From: CALUOB01 sp944322305
Lineage (GTDB): Bacteria > Actinomycetota > Coriobacteriia > Coriobacteriales > Coriobacteriaceae
DNA length: 64,000 bases
Reading direction: 5' to 3'
NCBI GenBank assembly: GCA_963931605.1
Contig: OZ007031.1
Coordinates: 806,001-870,000 of the forward strand
The notes under the pieces are model-generated. The model was not told where the DNA came from. It saw nothing but the letters and a program-made list of their open reading frames with translations, and searched no databases. This document shows, in pieces, positions 25,981 to 34,208 of this stretch. How positions within the stretch are numbered: position 1 is the stretch's first letter; each line of letters begins with the position of its first letter. The position numbers were made by a program, and so were the translations under genes.

Positions 25981-26697
25981 CTAACGACGGAGGTAACCCT
26001 CGGATCGGAGCTTGGCGAGGTCGGACTCCTTGACCTCGCAACCCTGCGGCAGCACCATGAAGACGCGGTCCCCGACCTCCTTCACGCCGGCGCCCGAACC
26101 GCAGGCAAAGCCGTAGCTGAAGTCGAGCACGCGCTTGGCAACCTCGGTGCGCACGTTCACGAACACCAGCGCCACCGGCTGCTTGGTGCGCACGCGACGC
26201 ACCACCGTCTCCACGTCGTCGTAGCTCTCGGGCTTCAAGATGTAGGCCGGGAGCTGCGGGGTGGAGTTGGCAACCGCGCCGGTGGGGCGCTGCTCGGCGG
26301 CCGGCGCGGCGGCGCGGGCGGCCTGAGCGCGCTCGCGCTCGGCATAGCTGGACGGCGTGTCGTAGGCGCCGGGACGGTAGGCGTCGGCGGAGCGGGCGGG
26401 CGGGTTGAACGTCGAGGCGTGGCGGTCTATCTCGCCCACCGGCTGGCCGGAGCGCGTGTACACCGCAACCGACTCGGCCTCGCCGCGAGGCGACTGACCC
26501 AGCACGCCCATGGAGTGCGGCTCCTCGGTGTTGGCGCCCGAGGCGTACGAGTCGTTGTACGACTCAGGGGCGGGGCGGAACGGCGCGGCGGCCTGATCCC
26601 CCTCGTCGTAGTACTCGTCCTCGTAGCCCTCGTCATACGCGTAATCGTCGTTGTGGTTGAACGGGAACCTGTTTTTCAGATCGTCCAAGAAGCCCAT
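25981..26697 (-). CDS. sepF: Cell division protein SepF
   Basis: 238-residue FtsZ membrane anchor. An N-terminal amphipathic membrane-binding helix (MGFLDDLKNRF) is followed by ~130 disordered, acidic then Gln/Arg/Ala-rich residues. The C-terminal SepF domain (about 150-238) includes LKPESYDDVETVVRRVRTK, VALVFVN and RVLDFSYGFACG. In bacteria lacking FtsA, SepF tethers the Z-ring, matching the absence of ftsA here. Second in the tail of the dcw cluster. Confidence 0.94.
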   Translation of the reverse strand: MGFLDDLKNRFPFNHNDDYAYDEGYEDEYYDEGDQAAAPFRPAPESYNDSYASGANTEEPHSMGVLGQSPRGEAESVAVYTRSGQPVGEIDRHASTFNPPARSADAYRPGAYDTPSSYAERERAQAARAAAPAAEQRPTGAVANSTPQLPAYILKPESYDDVETVVRRVRTKQPVALVFVNVRTEVAKRVLDFSYGFACGSGAGVKEVGDRVFMVLPQGCEVKESDLAKLRSEGYLRR

Positions 26698-26756
26698 GGG
26701 AACCGCCTTCTCTGCCGTAGTGCGTTACCTGTACGTTTGGCACGGGTTAGGTGCAA

Positions 26757-27503
26757 TTATAGAGCAAACAACGGGTCGAACACCACTCGGCCCAGTCGCA
26801 CGATGGTTGAGCCCTCCGCAAGGGCCGCCTCGAAGTCCTCGCTCATGCCCATCGAGAGCTCGGGCAGAGCCAGCTCCGGGCAGAGCTCGGCACAGGTGTC
26901 GCGCAGCTCGCGCAGGCCGCAGAAGGTGCGCCGCGCCACCGACTCGTCGCCCCGCGGCGCCATGGTCATGAGGCCCTGGGGCGCGATACCCGGCATCTCC
27001 GCGAGCTCCTCGAGGCTTTCGCGCAGCTCAGCAGGGGCAAAGCCCGACTTGCTCTCCTCGCCGGAGACGTTCACCTCGAAGAGCACCGGCTGAGGCACCA
27101 CGGGCCGGCCCGCAGCCTCGGCGGCGCGCACCACGCGGTCGGAGACGGCGCGCGCGAGCTTGGCCGAACGCACGGAGTGGATGAGCGCCGCGCGACCGAG
27201 CACCATGTTGATCTTGTTGGTTTGGAGGTTGCCGATCATGTCGAAGCGGTACGCGCCAGCGCTGACGTCGTCGCGCGCCGCGAGCGCCTCGAGCTTGCGC
27301 GCGAGCTCCTGGGGGCGGTTCTCGCCGAACAGGGTGTAGCCGGCGCGCATGGCCGCCACCACCTCGTCGACGCCGACCGTTTTGGAAACCGCCAGGAGCC
27401 TGGCGGAATCGATGTCGCGGCCGCTCACCACCAGCGCCGCGCGCATGCGGTCCATCAGCTCGGCGCGGCGCCGAACCATGTGCTCCTCGTACCCGTGCTC
27501 CAT
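26757..27503 (-). CDS. YggS family pyridoxal-phosphate homeostasis protein
   Basis: 248-residue PLP-binding TIM-barrel protein that buffers intracellular PLP. The PLP lysine lies in LLAVSKTVG; GENRPQEL, FDMIGNLQTNKI, FEVNVSGEESKSGF and LSMGMSEDFEAA are the family blocks. The ATG at 27503 (MEHGYEEH) is chosen, with a GGGGG ribosome site; upstream in-frame starts add a short non-conserved leader. Conserved neighbour of sepF, consistent with the dcw tail. Confidence 0.92.
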   Translation of the reverse strand: MEHGYEEHMVRRRAELMDRMRAALVVSGRDIDSARLLAVSKTVGVDEVVAAMRAGYTLFGENRPQELARKLEALAARDDVSAGAYRFDMIGNLQTNKINMVLGRAALIHSVRSAKLARAVSDRVVRAAEAAGRPVVPQPVLFEVNVSGEESKSGFAPAELRESLEELAEMPGIAPQGLMTMAPRGDESVARRTFCGLRELRDTCAELCPELALPELSMGMSEDFEAALAEGSTIVRLGRVVFDPLFAL

Positions 27504-27673
27504 ACCATCGCCCCCACGTGCGCTCATCCGTTGCAGAATCACCGGTGCTTGTACCCAGAACGCCGGGGATTGTACCGTGCGACAGCGCCTGGCAGCAGGT
27601 CGGAAACAATCTTCACGAGCCTGCGGGCCCGCCTGAGCGGAATGAGGCGCGCAGGCGACCGGCAGGCGGGCCC

Positions 27674-28459
27674 TTACGGCATGAACGCCACCGCGGCGTG
27701 GCGCCCGGTGACGCCTCCTTCCGCCCGGTACGAGAAGAACCGGTCGGTTTGGCTCAGGGTGGAAAGGCCGGTGTCGTGGATCGCGGCGGCAGGGACGTCC
27801 GCGCCCTCAAGCGACTCGGCGATGGCCGCCGACAGGTCAAGCAGCCGGTCGGGCTCTGCGGTGACAGACGAGAAGCGCGCGGCGAAGCGGTCGAGCAGCT
27901 CTTGCGAGACCTCGTACTCGCTGCCGAGGATATGCGGGCCGATGAACGCCTCGAGCTCTTCAGGCACGCAGTCGGCGGCCGCGCAAAGCGCGCGGGCGGT
28001 TTTGCCGGCGATGCCCGCGTAGGTGCCCTTCCAGCCGGAGTGGGCTACAGCAAAGGCACCCGGCGCGACGATGACCACCGGCACGCAGTCGGCGAACATA
28101 AGCATCACCGGCACGCCCGGCGCGGCGCACACCACGGCGTCAGCGCCGGCAGCCGCCTCGGCGCGCACCCGGGCAAGCTCCTCGGGCGCGGCCGACGTCA
28201 CTGTGACCACGTGGTCGCCGTGCACTTGGTTGGGGGTGACGAGGCGATCTGCGCAGGCACCCGCCCCGAGGGCCTTGAGGACGCGGCGGCGGTTCTCGGC
28301 AACGGCGGCTGGGTCGTCATCCACGTGCGCGCCCAAGTTGAGCGAGGCAAACGGCGGCTGCGAAACGCCTCCCGTGCGCTCGGTGAACCCGAAGCGCACG
28401 CCGGCTCCCTCGCCTCCCACCAACGTAACGCCGTCTTCGGTGTACCGCTTAAGCTTCAT
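27674..28459 (-). CDS. pgeF: Peptidoglycan editing factor / multicopper-type purine nucleoside phosphorylase (PgeF/YfiH)
   Basis: 261-residue Cu-oxidase_4/DUF152 protein. Zinc/copper-ligand motifs are VHGDHV, FADCVPVVI and AHSGWKGTYAGI; GGVSQPPFASLNLG near the N-terminus is typical. Family members have been reported to edit mis-incorporated amino acids in UDP-MurNAc peptides and to act on purine nucleosides. ATG at 28459 has GGGAGG upstream. A GC-rich inverted repeat (GGGCCCGCCTG, 27627-27637 with 27661-27671) follows the stop, without a U-tract. It sits between ftsZ and yggS as in many Gram-positives. Confidence 0.9.
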   Translation of the reverse strand: MKLKRYTEDGVTLVGGEGAGVRFGFTERTGGVSQPPFASLNLGAHVDDDPAAVAENRRRVLKALGAGACADRLVTPNQVHGDHVVTVTSAAPEELARVRAEAAAGADAVVCAAPGVPVMLMFADCVPVVIVAPGAFAVAHSGWKGTYAGIAGKTARALCAAADCVPEELEAFIGPHILGSEYEVSQELLDRFAARFSSVTAEPDRLLDLSAAIAESLEGADVPAAAIHDTGLSTLSQTDRFFSYRAEGGVTGRHAAVAFMP

Positions 28460-28501
28460 AGCGCCCTCCCAGCTCGCCGTTTTGCCCCTCCTTGTACCCA
28501 A

Positions 28502-28534
28502 TGCGCCAAATTAGGCCGTGCTTAATTTGGCGCA
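28502..28534. repeat. 33-bp palindrome, class B, copy 3
   Basis: Arms TGCGCCAAATTAGGCC and GCTTAATTTGGCGCA with small central differences. The usual ACGAAA lead-in is missing here. Marks one edge of a composite structure with copy 4. Confidence 0.85.
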
Positions 28535-28559
28535 CTAGGCCGCACCTGCCGCGCTGCAC

Positions 28560-28687
28560 GAAAATGGATGTTGTTTCACGCGGGTGCACCGAGTAGACCA
28601 ACTAAGCGCCACAGCTCCTACCTGCGCTTTCCTTGCGGCGCCAAACGGCTCTACTCGCGCCTCCCCTCCAAAACAACATCCATTTTC
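28560..28687. repeat. Long inverted repeat between two class B palindromes
   Basis: Perfect 17-bp arms GAAAATGGATGTTGTTT (28560-28576) and its complement (28671-28687), with an inner GAGTAG/CTACTC pair (28591 and 28651). The 303-bp ftsZ-pgeF gap is thus palindrome, long inverted repeat, palindrome, with no ORF. Confidence 0.75.
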
Positions 28688-28702
28688 ACGCGCAAGACGA
28701 AA

Positions 28703-28735
28703 TGCGCCAAATTAGGCCCGGCCTAATTTGGCGCA
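28703..28735. repeat. 33-bp palindrome, class B, copy 4
   Basis: Perfect, identical in sequence to copy 1 (16-bp arms TGCGCCAAATTAGGCC with one central base), preceded by AAGACGAAA. It ends 27 bp before the ftsZ stop. Confidence 0.87.
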
Positions 28736-28762
28736 TCATGCTGCGTGCTCTGTCAGCTTGGC

Positions 28763-29893
28763 TTAGAAGTTGCCGCGCTTGAGGAAGTCCGGCAGCTCAA
28801 AGGGCTCGTTGCCGAAGTTGGGCAGCTGCGAGCTGCCCACGTTGCGACTGGGCTGCTGCTGGGAGTCGCGCTGGGCGTGCTGGCCGCGCGGGGCCGGAGC
28901 GGCCGGCGCGGAGAACAGGTCGTCCTGCTGGCTCACGTTGTTGTCGTTGAAGCCGGTGGCGATGACAGTCACACGCACCTGGTCGCCCAGGGACTCGTCG
29001 ATGACCGTACCGAAGATGATGTTGGCCTCGGGGTCCACGGCGTTGGCCACCAGGTCGGCGGCGTCGTTGATCTCCTGCAGGCCGAGGTCCTTGTTGCCGG
29101 CGATGGAGAGCAGCACGCGGGTCGCGCCGTCGATGGAGCTCTCGAGCAGGCGGCTGGAGATGGCCTCCTGCGCGGCATCGACCGCGCGGGAGTCGCCGGA
29201 AGCGGAGCCGATGCCCATCATGGCGGTGCCGGCATGGCTCATGATCGTCTTCACGTCAGCGAAGTCGAGGTTGATGATGCCCGGCACGGTGATGAGGTCG
29301 GTGATGCCCTGGGTGCCGCGCGAAAGCACGCCGTCGGCGATGGTGAAGGCCTCGAGCATGGAGGTCTTCTTCTCGGCGATGTCGAGCAGGCGGTCGTTGG
29401 GGATGACGATGAGGGTGTCAACGCTGTCGGAAAGCTCCTTGATGCCCTCCTCGGCGCTGGCCTTGCGCTTGCGGCCCTCGAAGCTGAACGGCTTGGTGAC
29501 AACCGCCACGGTGAGGGCGCCCACGTCGTTCATGGCGATGTCGGCAACGATGGGGGCCGCGCCGGTACCGGTGCCGCCGCCCTCGCCGCAGGTGATGAAC
29601 ACCATGTCGGCGCCAGCGAGCGCCTCCTTGATGTCGTCGCGGCTCTCGTCGGCCGCCTTGCGGCCGATCTCGGGCTGGGCGCCCGCGCCGAGGCCGCGGG
29701 TGATGTCGGTGCCGATGTGCACCTTGATGTCAGCGTCGGAGATGGCAAGCGCCTGGGCATCGGTGTTGATGGCGACGAACTCGACGCCGCGAATGCCCTC
29801 CTCGATCATGCGGTTCACCGCGTTGGTGCCACCGCCGCCGACACCGACGACTTTGATGACGGCAAGATAGTTGCTGATCTCATCCTCGTGCAT
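28763..29893 (-). CDS. ftsZ: Cell division protein FtsZ
   Basis: Tubulin-like GTPase, 376 residues, that forms the Z-ring. The GTP-binding tubulin signature GGGTGTG, the N-terminal GVGGGGTNAVNRMI, NTDAQAL, the T7-loop NLDFADVKTIM and the C-terminal domain are all present. The extreme C-terminus ELPDFLKRGNF is the conserved peptide that binds SepF and other partners, after a Gln/Ala-rich linker. An AT-rich 179-bp gap separates it from ftsQ and probably carries its own promoter. Confidence 0.98.
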   Translation of the reverse strand: MHEDEISNYLAVIKVVGVGGGGTNAVNRMIEEGIRGVEFVAINTDAQALAISDADIKVHIGTDITRGLGAGAQPEIGRKAADESRDDIKEALAGADMVFITCGEGGGTGTGAAPIVADIAMNDVGALTVAVVTKPFSFEGRKRKASAEEGIKELSDSVDTLIVIPNDRLLDIAEKKTSMLEAFTIADGVLSRGTQGITDLITVPGIINLDFADVKTIMSHAGTAMMGIGSASGDSRAVDAAQEAISSRLLESSIDGATRVLLSIAGNKDLGLQEINDAADLVANAVDPEANIIFGTVIDESLGDQVRVTVIATGFNDNNVSQQDDLFSAPAAPAPRGQHAQRDSQQQPSRNVGSSQLPNFGNEPFELPDFLKRGNF

Positions 29894-30072
29894 GTTGGTC
29901 CTCCGAACACCCTGCGTTTATGCACAGCCTGCAAACGTTCAAGTTCTACCTCAGAGTAAACCCCGAGGTAAATCATGTTATGTTTGCACACCTTACCACT
30001 CCGCGTCAAATTCATGAGCCGAAATTATGGATTTACCAGATGAACGGCGGCAAGCGCGGGGCGGGGACGGCG

Positions 30073-31782
30073 CTACTGGATGGTGACCTCGCGCCAGGTG
30101 GGGTTCTCCGGGTCGCGCACGTTGATGTAGGTCACGCCCGAGCGCTCGGCAAGGATCTTCTCAACCACGGTTTCCTTGTCCTGAACGTTGTCGGCGGGCC
30201 CCAGCGAAACCTCCACGCCGTTGTCGAGGTAGAGCGCGCACGCCTCCGGCGAGGCGGCCGAGATGCTGCGCACCTGCTCGAGAAACTCCTGGGAGAACCC
30301 GCGCGCGTAGGTCAGCGCGGCGGACACGCCCTCGTCAGCCACGGTGGAACCGCTCTGCGGGTCGATGTCGGTACCCACGTCGGTCACGAGCACCGCGCCC
30401 AGGTGCCGGGCAAGCTCAAGGGCCGCGTTGTAGCCCGTGCTCGCGCCGCTGTCCCCGGCGTCGCCGTCTGCACCTGCGTCGGCATCGGATCCGTCAGCAG
30501 CGCCGCCGTCGTCCGTGGCGGCAGCCGCGCCGGTGGTGTCGGTCTCGTCGGATCCGTCGGTGTCGGCGGCGTCGCTGCCGGCCCCGCTGTCTGAGGCGGC
30601 CCCGTCTGCCGCCGCGTCACCGTCAGAGCCGTCCGTCTCCCCTGCGGTCTCGAGCGCCGTCGGGGCGATCCAGGTGCCCGAGCGGTCGACCGCCCAGGTG
30701 ATGTCGCCCGTGGAGATGTAGACCAGCGCGAAGACCTTGCGCTCGACCGGCGTGACCACCAGCGTGTGCGGGAACTCTCGCTCGATGGAGACGCTCTCCA
30801 CCCAGGGGTTCTGCCGCAGCTGGTCGGCTATGGCCTCGGCGTCGGCGTTGAGCAGCGTGGTGCCCTCGGGCAGGTCGACCAGCTTTTGGAGCTCGTCGGA
30901 GGTGATGTGCTCGGTTGCCTCGAGCCTCACCGTGTCGGCCGAGAAGAACCCGGCGTTGGCCACGAAGGTGAAGCCCACCCCGCCTACGACGATAAGGGCG
31001 AGAACCACGCCCAAGACGATGGCGATGACGCGTGCGGCCCCGCCACCTCCCGCGGGGCGGCGCGCGCCGGAGCTGTCGCTGCCGGCGCGCCGGCGCTGCT
31101 TGAGGGCCGCCGACACATCCGAGGCGGACGAGGCGCCGCTGCGGCGCTTGGCGATGCGTTTGATGAGCCCGTCGGAGGCGTGCGTCGAGCCGGCGCGCCC
31201 GGAGGGCTGGGCCCCGGCGAACCGCGTGGAGCCCACGCCGTCAGACGGCTGGGAGCGCGGCACGTTGACCCCCACCGGCACGCGCGCGGCGCCTGCGCCG
31301 CCTGAGGGCAGCGCCTGCGGACGGCGGACGGCGCGGTTCACCGGCGCGGCGGTGCCGCGCGGAACCGCCCGCCCCTGCGAGAACTTCGGGCGCGCGGCGG
31401 GCTGCCCGCCGCGCAGCGAAGGCTTGGCCTGCTGCCGGCGCGCAAGCGTGCCGGCCTGGCGGTTGGGTGCGGACCCCGCGCCGCCGGAGGCCGCGCGGGG
31501 GCGCATCTGCGGCTTGGGCTGCGCCGCCGACCTCCGCGCGGGAACCGCGGCTCCCGCCCCGGCGCCGCGGCGCTTCTTGGCCGCCGGCTGCGCGTAGGGC
31601 GAGTGCGCCGAGAGCCCCATGCGCTGGGGCACGGCTTGGCGCGGAGCGGCGGCGCCGGCGTGCGGCGCCGCGCCCGCCCGCTGCGAACGGGCCACCGGCG
31701 CGGTGCGATTCCCTTTTCGATAGGTAGGCTTCGGCTGCCTAGAAGCCGAGGAACTTGACTTCTGGTTGTAGCTCGACGCCAT
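30073..31782 (-). CDS. ftsQ: Cell division protein FtsQ/DivIB
   Basis: Bitopic divisome protein of 569 residues, about twice the usual size. Residues 1-248 are a disordered Arg/Pro/Ala/Gln-rich cytoplasmic tail, 251-270 the membrane helix, and about 281-350 the POTRA domain (LPEGTTLLNADAEAIADQL, NPWVESVSIEREFPHTL). A beta domain is interrupted by an Asp/Ala/Gly-only stretch (about 381-448) of repeat character. The murB stop lies 44 bp inside this gene, so the two overlap. AAGGGAAG precedes the ATG. The acidic insert and long basic tail are the unusual points. Confidence 0.9.
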   Translation of the reverse strand: MASSYNQKSSSSASRQPKPTYRKGNRTAPVARSQRAGAAPHAGAAAPRQAVPQRMGLSAHSPYAQPAAKKRRGAGAGAAVPARRSAAQPKPQMRPRAASGGAGSAPNRQAGTLARRQQAKPSLRGGQPAARPKFSQGRAVPRGTAAPVNRAVRRPQALPSGGAGAARVPVGVNVPRSQPSDGVGSTRFAGAQPSGRAGSTHASDGLIKRIAKRRSGASSASDVSAALKQRRRAGSDSSGARRPAGGGGAARVIAIVLGVVLALIVVGGVGFTFVANAGFFSADTVRLEATEHITSDELQKLVDLPEGTTLLNADAEAIADQLRQNPWVESVSIEREFPHTLVVTPVERKVFALVYISTGDITWAVDRSGTWIAPTALETAGETDGSDGDAAADGAASDSGAGSDAADTDGSDETDTTGAAAATDDGGAADGSDADAGADGDAGDSGASTGYNAALELARHLGAVLVTDVGTDIDPQSGSTVADEGVSAALTYARGFSQEFLEQVRSISAASPEACALYLDNGVEVSLGPADNVQDKETVVEKILAERSGVTYINVRDPENPTWREVTIQ

Positions 31783-32653
31783 ACGCTTCCCTTACCGTTG
31801 CATGGACATGTTGGATGACGCGCACCACGTCCTCGGCGCGCGCGTTGCCCGTGTTCACGATAAAGTTAGCGTGAACCGGCGACACCTGCGCCCCGCCGAT
31901 CGAAAAACCCTTCAATCCACAGTCCTCGATCATCTTTCCTACATGCATGCCGGCCGGGTTGCGGAAGACCGACCCGCACGAGGGCGCGCCCACCGGCTGC
32001 GTGCGGCGCCGCCTGGCCAGGCTCTTCTCCATGCGCGCGTTGATGGCGGCCTTGTCCTCGGGCTCCAGGTGCAGCTTGGCCTCCAGCACGATCTCGCCAC
32101 GCGGGATGCTCGTCTGGCGGTAGCCCCAGGTGATGTCCTCGTAGCCGTAGCGCTTGAGGCGCCTCTCCGCCGGCGAGAACACCCGGATCTCGTCGACGCG
32201 CGCGCCGATCCACTCGTCGCGCGAGCCGGCGTTCATGGAAACCGCGCCGCCGAGCGTGCCGGGGATCCCCACACACGCCTCGAGGCCGGTGAGGCCGCGC
32301 GTGTACGCCTCGTTCACCACGCGCGAGAGCAGCGCGCCGGCGCCCGCCGAGATGGTGCACGCCTCCGGGTCGGTCACGAAGCGCGAGAACTCCCGCCCCA
32401 GCGTGATCACCGCCCCGTCGTAGCCCTCGTCGGACACCAGGAGATTGGACCCCTTGCCCAGGATCACCCACTCCATGCGCTCGCGCTCGAGAATCTCAAC
32501 CGCGCGGCGCAACCCGTGGTAGCTGTGGCAGGTGAGGAACAGCGCCGCCGGCCCCCCGATGCGGTAGGTGGTGTGGCGGCGCAGCGGCTCAGCCTCCGTC
32601 ACGTCGATGTCGGCAGCGCCCGAAAGCGCCATGATCACGTTGAATGCGCTCAA
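31739..32653 (-). CDS. murB: UDP-N-acetylmuramate dehydrogenase MurB
   Basis: FAD enzyme reducing UDP-GlcNAc-enolpyruvate to UDP-MurNAc, about 304 residues. FAD-binding motifs are HTTYRIGGPA, ILGKGSNLLVSD and GIPGTLGGAVSMNAG; the catalytic Ser lies in PSCGSVFRNP and the C-terminal Glu in LQPEVKFLGF. It is type I/IIb-like in length. I prefer a TTG start at 32653, which follows GGGAGAGGG; an ATG at 32632 is the alternative and costs seven residues. Overlaps ftsQ by 44 bp. Confidence 0.92.
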   Translation of the reverse strand: MSAFNVIMALSGAADIDVTEAEPLRRHTTYRIGGPAALFLTCHSYHGLRRAVEILERERMEWVILGKGSNLLVSDEGYDGAVITLGREFSRFVTDPEACTISAGAGALLSRVVNEAYTRGLTGLEACVGIPGTLGGAVSMNAGSRDEWIGARVDEIRVFSPAERRLKRYGYEDITWGYRQTSIPRGEIVLEAKLHLEPEDKAAINARMEKSLARRRRTQPVGAPSCGSVFRNPAGMHVGKMIEDCGLKGFSIGGAQVSPVHANFIVNTGNARAEDVVRVIQHVHATVREAYGVELQPEVKFLGF

Positions 32654-32703
32654 CGCCCTCTCCCGTCTCCCCGCAGCGCGGGGCGCATGCGCCGTCGCCG
32701 CCT

Positions 32704-34107
32704 TTAAGCCTGGCAGGCCTCGATGAACTCGGGGCCGACGTTGGTCACGTCGCCGGCGCCCATGGTGATGAGCAGATCGCCGGCGCGGCAGGTTGCCTTC
32801 AGCACGTCGGACACCTCCGCGCGGTTGGACACGTAGCGCACGGGCTTGCCGGGGTGCGCGCGCTCGATGGCGTCGGCCAGCAGCTTGCTCGTGACGCCGG
32901 GGATGGGCATCTCGCCGGCCGAGAAGACGTCGATCAGCACGACCTCGTCGGCGTCGGCGAAGGCGTCGGCGAACTGGTCGAGAAGCGCCTGGAGGCGCGA
33001 GTAGCGGTGCGGCTGGAACACCACGACCACGCGGTCGAAGGTGAGCTCCTTGGCGGCCGAGAGCGTGGCTTTGATCTCGGTGGGATGGTGGCCGTAGTCG
33101 TCCACCACGGTGACGCCGGCCACGTCGCCCACGTGCGTGAAGCGGCGGCGCGCCCCCTCGAAGGTGGAGAGCGCGCGGGCGGCCTCGGCAAGGTCGAGCC
33201 CGAGGGCGCGGGCAACCGCCAGGCAGGCGGTGGCGTTCAGGATGTTGTGGCGGCCGGGGTTGTGCTCGACGCTTGCCTCGCACACCTCGCCGTCGGAGAA
33301 GCGCACCGTGAAGTCGCTCGCGATGGAGTGCGGGCGCGCCTGCCCCGCGCACACCACATCGTTGTCCTCGTTGAAGCCGTAGGTCACCACGGTGCGGCCC
33401 GTGGCGCGGGCGAGCTCGGCCACGCGCGGGTTGTCGCCGCACACCACCACGGTGCCGTCCTCGCCCACCAGGCTCATGAACTTCTCGAAGGTCTCCTCGA
33501 TCTCGACGAGCGAGGAGTAGTGGTCCATGTGGTCCTCCTCGATGTTGGTGACCACGGCCACGGTGGGATCGAGGTAGAGGAAGGAGCTGTCGGACTCGTC
33601 GGCCTCGGCCACGAAGTACTTGCCGGCGCCGTTCTTGCCGTTGGTGCCGTAGCCCTCGACCACGCCGCCGATCAGAAAGCTCGGCTCCAGGCCCATGCGG
33701 TCGATCATCGTGGCGCACATGGAGGAGGTCGTAGTCTTGCCGTGGGTGCCCGCCACCGCGATGGTCACGCGGCCGCGGCCCAGGTACGACAGCATCTTGG
33801 CGCGGGGCCACACCGGGATGCCCTTCTCGCGGGCGCGCACAAGCTCGGGGTTGCTCTCGGGAATGGCCGAGGAGATCACCACGACCTCGGGATCCACGGC
33901 GTCAACCGTCTCGGCGTGGTGCCCGATGCGCACGTCCACGCCGGCGCGCGTGAGCTGGCGCACGTAGCGCGAGGTTTTGAGGTCCGAGCCGCTCACCTGG
34001 TAGCCGCGCTCGTGCAGCACGAGCGCGATGCCGCTCATGCCTGCGCCGCCGACGCCGATGAAGTGAACGCGCTCGAACGGGCGCGCGGTATCAGAAGCTG
34101 CCGTCAT
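32704..34107 (-). CDS. murC: UDP-N-acetylmuramate-L-alanine ligase MurC
   Basis: Mur ligase adding L-Ala to UDP-MurNAc, 467 residues. Features are the N-terminal Rossmann motif FIGVGGAGMSGIA, the ATP loop VAGTHGKTTTSSM, EADESD, NIEEDHMDHY, HNPGRHNILNATA, and the C-terminal VDDYGHHPTEI and QPHRYSR. Start ATG has GGGGGGAG upstream. Normal length; no anomaly. Between murG and murB. Confidence 0.97.
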   Translation of the reverse strand: MTAASDTARPFERVHFIGVGGAGMSGIALVLHERGYQVSGSDLKTSRYVRQLTRAGVDVRIGHHAETVDAVDPEVVVISSAIPESNPELVRAREKGIPVWPRAKMLSYLGRGRVTIAVAGTHGKTTTSSMCATMIDRMGLEPSFLIGGVVEGYGTNGKNGAGKYFVAEADESDSSFLYLDPTVAVVTNIEEDHMDHYSSLVEIEETFEKFMSLVGEDGTVVVCGDNPRVAELARATGRTVVTYGFNEDNDVVCAGQARPHSIASDFTVRFSDGEVCEASVEHNPGRHNILNATACLAVARALGLDLAEAARALSTFEGARRRFTHVGDVAGVTVVDDYGHHPTEIKATLSAAKELTFDRVVVVFQPHRYSRLQALLDQFADAFADADEVVLIDVFSAGEMPIPGVTSKLLADAIERAHPGKPVRYVSNRAEVSDVLKATCRAGDLLITMGAGDVTNVGPEFIEACQA

Positions 34108-34208
34108 ATGGATGCTCCCCCCATGCCGGAGGGACGCGAGCGGTCCCTCGTACGTATCGTGATCCGACCCAAAACCCTATTACTGTACAGCAAAACAGCC
34201 GCGTGCGC

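Noticed and set aside
27627..27671. Terminator after pgeF
   Set aside because: An 11-bp inverted repeat exists but has a 23-nt loop and no U-tract; left as a note in the gene entry.
29894..30072. Defined ftsZ promoter (TTGACG at 30009-30004)
   Set aside because: No -10 hexamer at 16-18 bp; the AT-rich gap is suggestive but boxes cannot be assigned.
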